64,000 nt of DNA from Botryotinia globosa. Lineage: Eukaryota > Ascomycota > Leotiomycetes > Helotiales > Sclerotiniaceae. Position 1 is the first letter of the stretch. Each line of letters begins with the position of its first letter. The stretch covers positions 1,736,001 through 1,800,000 of the forward strand of contig RCSZ01000006.1 of assembly GCA_014898425.1 (NCBI GenBank), in the 5' to 3' direction. Both the position numbers and the translations under genes were made by a program. Shown here piece by piece: positions 59,103 to 64,000 of the stretch. Under the pieces are notes generated by a model. The model saw nothing but the letters and a program-made list of their open reading frames with translations, searched no databases and had not been told where the DNA came from.

Positions 59103-59977
59103 ATCTTGGTGCTTCTTCAGGAATTCAGAATGCTCGGTCTTATTACGAGCTCTACCAGCAATAAAGCTTCTACACTTTGTTGATTGGATAGCTCAAAATA
59201 CCAGACTGTTTATCTATTTCTTATAACACTGCAACTAGCGCTCAATTTTATCCAGCATCCAGGACTTCATCAAATTCTCAGAAATTGAAATACCGTCGTT
59301 TGACTGAAATATTTCAATTTTTCTATTTGAATCTGATTACAATTTCGACTGCTTCAAGAGCCGAAAATTCGATTTTTGTTACAAGGTATAGTTCGCGTGG
59401 TGCTAAAGTAGGGGGGGCTAGCCCTAATTAGTACTAGTAAGAGCTCTATTATAATAGAGCTCTTCTTTTTATAGCTAGCACTAAAACAATTAATCTACTT
59501 CAAACTCTGAATGCCCTCAATATTTAGCCTATTCTTCCCACTATATCCTGTAGAAAGTCATACTTAAAACAATTTTGCTATAAAACACTGTGATATATAC
59601 TTTACAAACCTCTCAAACCAGCTCTCAAACAAGAGGAAGCCAGATGAGGCATAGATGCGAAGAAGAGCTTTTTGCGTTCATCATTAATTTCTATGTTTAT
59701 TAAATTTCTTGCATATCACTTAATGACACCATATGATTCTAGTTCTTGTTCTACTTCGTCATGTCATTAGTATGATTTTCGCTATTCACAGAGCATTTTT
59801 GTCGGAGTTTAGAACTAAGCCATTGACACATATTCACCAAGAAACAACATGGGGGAATCTTCAGCAAGATACTCTACAAGAAGATAATCACATATAGGAT
59901 GTTCATGGTCTGTTGATCGTTTCAATTTGTGTCTTCAGGTATGAGTCTAAGCCCCGCATTATCATCACTGTTCCATC
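59103..59977. other. Convergent intergenic region with a palindrome
   Basis: Includes the perfect palindrome at 59439-59464, set between GCTAGC copies (about 59418 and 59473). No gene. Confidence 0.5.
59439..59464. repeat. Perfect 26-bp palindrome
   Basis: Each arm is AAGAGCTCTATTA read on its own strand, with no loop. Outer text also pairs loosely: TGCTAAAG and GCTAGC on the left, GCTAGCAC on the right. This could be a tiny foldback element or a bidirectional terminator between the converging genes. Confidence 0.8.
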
Positions 59978-61081
59978 TTAATTCAAATCACTCTGCCAGC
60001 GAATCTTGACTGGATTGTTAGGCTTCCATTCACGACTCTTCACACATAACCAAGTCCCAATTTTCTGTTCGTAATCTGTCCGTTCGTGATAGATTCGATG
60101 CCACCCGACAAATAAGACCCAACCACGCTCCTCAAGCCTCTCCATAATCCTGAGCATCATCGTCTTTTTCTTGTCAGGGCCTCCAGAACGGAGAAAGGAG
60201 CCCTTGATGCAGAATTGGTGCCAATTTTTCGCAGAATCAGTATGCTCTTTCTTGAGCCTTGAGATAAGATTCATTTCTTGCAAAGTAAGGCGGATGGTGT
60301 CGATGAGTTCGTCTGCTCCACCCAGAATGCTTAACTGATCTTTCAGACGCCACTTCCCGGCATGCCCGTATGTCATGGCAAGCCAGTAACATTTTGGGAG
60401 GGGCTTTGTACATTTTCGAAAATTCAAAGTGTCGTATGGATCTAAAAGTGATGGAACAGGTTGTACTTTCCAACCCTCGGAGGCCAAGTACGCAATCATG
60501 TTGCGTGTCATTCGAGTTACCACATACGTATTTCCACTACCAAATGGTCTCTTCCTGAGTTTGAAGTAATAACCCTCATCGTCCCTGGCACATGGGCCTT
60601 CTTTTTGGATACCATGCTCCCAACCTTTTTCTAAGAGTGTTCGAATGCCGTCCTTAATTCTTTCAGGGAGATGTTTAATTTTAACACAATTGGCGTTATC
60701 GAACCCGAAAGAGGCATGCACGGCGGGGCTTTTGAGATATTCGGTCTCTATACGATAACTGGAGCTTTTCATAATTTTTCTTCCAGCGCTTTGACTGCAA
60801 CTCCGCCGAGGTTCGGTAGTTGAGTCCCCCCCTTTCGCAATTTCTTTCCCGGATTTACGATTGCACGACTGTGAAGGCTTGGCACAAGAGTCCTCAACAT
60901 CTGTTACTTGGTCAGTGTAGCTCAGAGCTCTTGATCCTGCATTTGGACATGAGCTTTCACTTGATCTGGAGTCTAAAGACGCGGGCCGAACAGGTGGAGT
61001 GACCATTGATGATATATAAGCCGTAGGCGGTGGAAGTGAGAAGGCTGATGCAGGTATGTAGCCAGGCATGATTCTGGGCAT
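59978..61081 (-). CDS. Uncharacterised protein, 367 residues, with repeated GW-type units
   Basis: Single exon; starts MPRIMPGYIPASAFSLPPPT. The first 115 residues are Ser/Pro-rich and disordered. The rest shows related units of about 50 residues, each a helix ending in a GW-like pair and followed by a beta-type strand: IRTLLEKGWEHGIQ with GYYFKLRKRPF; MIAYLASEGWKVQPV; LTLQEMNLISRL with WHQFCIKGSF; IMERLEERGWVLFVGWHRIY with IGTWLCVKSREW. The internal similarity is by eye. No family recognised. No signal peptide or membrane span; one Lys-rich stretch (PDKKKTMM). The frame is intact, so it is probably a real gene. Confidence 0.6.
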   Translation of the reverse strand: MPRIMPGYIPASAFSLPPPTAYISSMVTPPVRPASLDSRSSESSCPNAGSRALSYTDQVTDVEDSCAKPSQSCNRKSGKEIAKGGDSTTEPRRSCSQSAGRKIMKSSSYRIETEYLKSPAVHASFGFDNANCVKIKHLPERIKDGIRTLLEKGWEHGIQKEGPCARDDEGYYFKLRKRPFGSGNTYVVTRMTRNMIAYLASEGWKVQPVPSLLDPYDTLNFRKCTKPLPKCYWLAMTYGHAGKWRLKDQLSILGGADELIDTIRLTLQEMNLISRLKKEHTDSAKNWHQFCIKGSFLRSGGPDKKKTMMLRIMERLEERGWVLFVGWHRIYHERTDYEQKIGTWLCVKSREWKPNNPVKIRWQSDLN

Positions 61082-61627
61082 GATTCTGTTCTAATATTGT
61101 TATCCAGAAGTTTTTGGGGATTCGATCAAGTAGCGTCACCGATAACGGCGAACGATCAAGCTCCTCAACTAAATTATTGTTTAATGACAGGTTCGTGACT
61201 GAAGTTGAATGACTTCCAATGAGTAGGAACTTTTGATTTGGGCAAGACGGAAAGGCAAACCAGAACTTGAAATAAAAATTATGAGAATGAATAAGTGAGA
61301 AGAGGCTGTATCCACATGTAGGTAATTGGAAATAAGGATTGATAAGGTGAATGATGTTGACCAAAATGATGTATGAGGAAAACGATTTTATTTAAGAAGA
61401 AAAAATCCTCCATAGATTACAAACTGGGAAAGAGTAGAATCGGATGTTTGTGTAGCGATATTTCACACTAATGATGAAGTCGCTACTTCCAAAATCGTAA
61501 AATTTAAGAATCGCATCGAAGATTTAGTGTAGCTTATATGGGTTCAAATAAAAACACCATGGGCAGGAATCTTCGGGAAAGGGGCTAGCAATTCAAAAAA
61601 GTAACATGATCAATCGTTTTTAGAATT
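61082..61627. other. Upstream region of the 367-residue gene
   Basis: No gene supported. The 135-residue frame over 60957-61364 is a shadow. Confidence 0.4.
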
Positions 61628-61939
61628 TCATATAATTTCTGCCATACCTGCACAACGATTAATGCCCCCAATTGAGATTCTTGCATTTCTTCCTGTACTC
61701 CCAACCAAGCTTAAGTAATCCTCAAATTGCCCAAGTAATATTATGAGAATGACTTTTTGGTCGAATTTTCCGAATACCTTGAACCTTCCATACAATGACT
61801 TCCCCGATGAGATAGTTGGGATGACAACGAGGATTGAGTTTGACCCTTTCAACGAAAACCGCATATCGATATCGCCTTCAACAAGAAACCTTGCCATCCC
61901 ATGCCCTTGGCTCAACAAAACCTTCATAAACTTGATCAT
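61628..61939 (-). CDS. Small open frame following the acidic protein gene
   Basis: 103 residues from MIKFMKVLLSQGHGMARFLV. Its ATG overlaps the TGA of the preceding frame (ATGA). In a fungus this is more likely a second exon or an untranslated frame than a second cistron. A longer plus-strand frame (61743-62195) overlaps it. No family recognised. Confidence 0.25.
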   Translation of the reverse strand: MIKFMKVLLSQGHGMARFLVEGDIDMRFSLKGSNSILVVIPTISSGKSLYGRFKVFGKFDQKVILIILLGQFEDYLSLVGSTGRNARISIGGINRCAGMAEII

Positions 61940-62415
61940 TCACTGTGAGATCCATAAGGTCTTGGAGTCCTCGGTCGAAACTCCGGAGCGATATCTCCCG
62001 AGCCTTCCTCTTCCTGTGACACACTCTTCTCTTCGACATGGCCTACCCAAGCTGGCCTGTTATCCTGTGTTGTTCCTCCCTCTGAGGCTTGGGTTCCTTC
62101 GTGTCTCACCTCCTCCCATGATCCATCACTACTGTTATCTTCCGCCTCGCGTACGTTGCCTTGAGATTTCGCGGGCGGGCCTTCAACAGGACTGACAGCT
62201 TCTGCAACTCCATCGCTAGCACTACCGATTTCGACCTTCATACTGTCTGGTGTAGAAATAGTACTGTCGCGATGTTCAGTGGGGAGCTTGAGTCGGTGAA
62301 CGTCGGCCTGTGAAGGCTTGGCGTTTTCGGTTGAGGTAGGATCGACTGATTCGGTCTCTCCTTTGAATTCTCGAGATATTGTGGGTACTGGCGTACTATC
62401 TGAATCTGAAGACAT
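61936..62415 (-). CDS. Acidic disordered protein, function unknown
   Basis: 159 residues, start MSSDSDSTPVPTISREFKGE. Rich in Ser, Glu, Asp, Thr and Pro with no hydrophobic core; contains NSSDGSWEEVRHEG and VEEKSVSQEEEGSGD, and ends RPRTPRPYGSHSE. A GTGAAT donor just before the stop could join it to downstream sequence, so the C-terminus is uncertain. No family recognised. Confidence 0.45.
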   Translation of the reverse strand: MSSDSDSTPVPTISREFKGETESVDPTSTENAKPSQADVHRLKLPTEHRDSTISTPDSMKVEIGSASDGVAEAVSPVEGPPAKSQGNVREAEDNSSDGSWEEVRHEGTQASEGGTTQDNRPAWVGHVEEKSVSQEEEGSGDIAPEFRPRTPRPYGSHSE

Positions 62416-62731
62416 TTTATTTTGGGGTTGAAATAGTATTCTGATTTTTTATTGTATTTGTTGATTAATGAGAAGATGTTGTGGTAGAAATAAATTTGTG
62501 AAGACAAAGAAATGCAGCGATGGCATGGTGAGGGGCTATGACGAAATCCAAATCAGGATCAGAACAAAGAAGTTGTACCTCGGACTCACGCGACTAAAGC
62601 CAAGAGATATCTTGATTGGTTCATTTCCTATGTATTCAAATTAGCCTCGATTAATTTCGCTCATATGTAAGAAGTTTTCAGTAGTCCCGATAAAAGGCAC
62701 AACTACTCCACCGACATTTTTCTTCCCTTGT
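62416..62731. other. Short intergenic region
   Basis: Promoter of the acidic protein gene and 3' end of the GH39-like gene; nothing else seen. Confidence 0.5.
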
Positions 62732-63948
62732 CTAACTGATATTGAATTCAAAGGCATACGCAGTGCTAGTATCCACTTGATAAATAGGAAAAGTCACACT
62801 ATTCCCCGAATAAGTATGAGCCACAGTACCAAGATCGTTTAGCGCTGTAACGGAACCAAATGAACCACCAGTATTTGGGAATCCCCAAGTATGAATGTTC
62901 AAACTACCAGATGTTGGTAATCCAACTGAGGACAGACTGTTTACCGTGATCTGCCAAGTTCCGGTTGCAACGCGTGCTCCGCATAAAATCTTTACTTGGG
63001 TCGATCCAATTGTAGCATAAGTATCCAGTTTACCATCTACTGACGCTGAGGTTCCGACTCGATGCCCGGTCATATTTAGGTTATAGTACTTGTAAACCTG
63101 CCATTCTCCATTCGGCCAATAACCAGTAGTAGTCGAAGAATAGGCTGAGGTTCCAGCATTTGGTTTACCGAGAATACCAGCCATGAAATCGTGAAGTGCT
63201 CGCCCACTGAGCCAATTCCCTCTTAGCCCAATAGCGTTATATCTCTCTAATTGCGAAATCCACCAAGCGGTCCCGGAAGGTACTTGCTCGGCAGAGGTTC
63301 CATACTCATCGATGTTGAGAGTCTTTTGAGGGAGTCCGTATCTGGTAAGGACTTGCTGAAGCCCCGAATAAGCTGTTCCCATGTTTGCACTACCACCGCC
63401 TTCCATGTGCCAGACCCATTGATCTGGAACACTGTTGTTTGTCTTTACAAATGTAGCAAACCCAGTCCACCAAGTATTGCTGAGGGATGGAGAATTTGCA
63501 TAGGCGGGACCAAGGAGAAGAACACCTGGAAATGCCGCTCTAAAATGTTGATTTAGCATATAATTCTATTATTCCAGTATTTACCTTAACCTGTAATAAG
63601 TTCGACTCCACATTTGGTAGTACTGGGCTTGACTCCTGTTCCAGAATATGGTGAGATCCGGCTCATTCCACTTTGTAGTCAGTTAAAAAGCTTGAGAGGG
63701 CGATAGCTCAACGCAGCTTGACTTACAACATCAATTGAAAGACCAGCTGTGGCACCATTCGCATTGATGTCCGAGATCAATTGAGTCAAATAGGCATCCC
63801 ATGAGGCCCAGTTTCCATTGTCTCCGGGGTAAAGAGCACTTGAGTTTTGAGATCCGTCTGCACCCCACAAATCGTGGATGAGGAATATAAATCTACCACC
63901 ATGTGCTCGAGTGGATCGGTAGTTTGACAAAGCTGACGCGAATCGAAC
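62732..63948 (-). CDS. GH39-like (clan GH-A) secreted hydrolase, 5' end outside the window
   Basis: Three visible exons: 63727-63948, 63585-63670 and 62732-63539, about 372 residues. Clan GH-A barrels carry an acid/base Glu after Asn and a Glu nucleophile. Seen: FIFLIHDLWGADGSQ, then WNEPDLTIFWNRSQAQYY (acid/base Glu in NEP) in the short middle exon, and LNIDEYGTSAEQVPSG (nucleophile candidate Glu in DEYG). A beta-rich C-terminal domain follows (HRVGTSASVDGKLDTYATIG, SGNSVTFPIYQVDTSTAYAF). This combination matches fungal GH39-type proteins, probably acting on plant wall polysaccharide; exact substrate unknown. Introns of 56 and 45 bp have GTAAGT and GTAAAT donors. The exon at 63948 begins after CCTAG; earlier exons and any signal peptide lie beyond 64000. 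Confidence 0.75.
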
Positions 63949-64000
63949 CTAGGACCATTCAGCAATTTGTACATGCTTGCTTTGCAAAAAAATTCAACGG

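Noticed and set aside
63925..63960. T-arm-like GGTTCGATTCGC on the minus strand
   Set aside because: It falls exactly in a coding exon of the GH39-like gene and no other tRNA parts surround it.

Overview
The window is nuclear DNA of a filamentous ascomycete (Pezizomycotina). Genes carry short introns with GTAAGT/GTATGT donors and CTAAC-like branch points. Recognisable orthologues include PRP6, the mitochondrial ribosomal protein bS18m, IMP3, DCD1, ATG7, CIA84-like, a DUF3824 protein, a HET protein and two plant-cell-wall-type glycoside hydrolases. Base composition and gene content suggest a leotiomycete, probably Helotiales/Sclerotiniaceae; that placement is inference. I saw no tRNA, rRNA or CRISPR. 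Most splice junctions were placed by hand from consensus, reading phase and family conservation.

Left part (1-33 kb) is mostly conserved, gene-dense core genome: an Hsp12-type stress protein (33-477), PRP6 (1088-4069, minus), bS18m and IMP3 sharing a 219-bp divergent promoter (9092-10729), a secreted Ser/Thr-rich repeat protein (11651-13000), a disordered protein (14290-15451), the DUF3824 protein (20548-24178), dCMP deaminase and ATG7 transcribed divergently (25537-29573), and a mitochondrial CIA84-like PPR protein (30262-32722). Breaks in this pattern are a broken unknown gene beside a 389-bp MITE (7285-8504) and one member of an unusual cysteine-rich family (16658-17749).

Middle part (33.9-46 kb) is an accessory island. 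Within 12 kb lie six small genes built alike: exon 1 encodes a Cys/His-rich probable zinc-binding module ending in CxxC, a phase-2 intron follows within 2-10 residues, and exon 2 encodes an unrelated low-complexity tail, usually strongly charged and often with a nuclear-localisation-like basic stretch. The member at 16658 has the same plan. A HET-domain gene sits inside the cluster, and two possible degenerate relatives were noted. This is the best candidate for an undescribed system: a fast-diversifying two-exon family of unknown function.

Right part (47-64 kb) is gene-poor and repeat-scarred: an unrecognised 371-residue protein, a DUF6604-type pseudogene with several stops and frameshifts and a second MITE in its first intron, a fragment of a multicopper oxidase, an intact secreted GH16 beta-glucanase, an unrecognised 367-residue repeat protein, an acidic disordered protein, and the 3' part of a GH39-like (clan GH-A) hydrolase that runs off the right edge.
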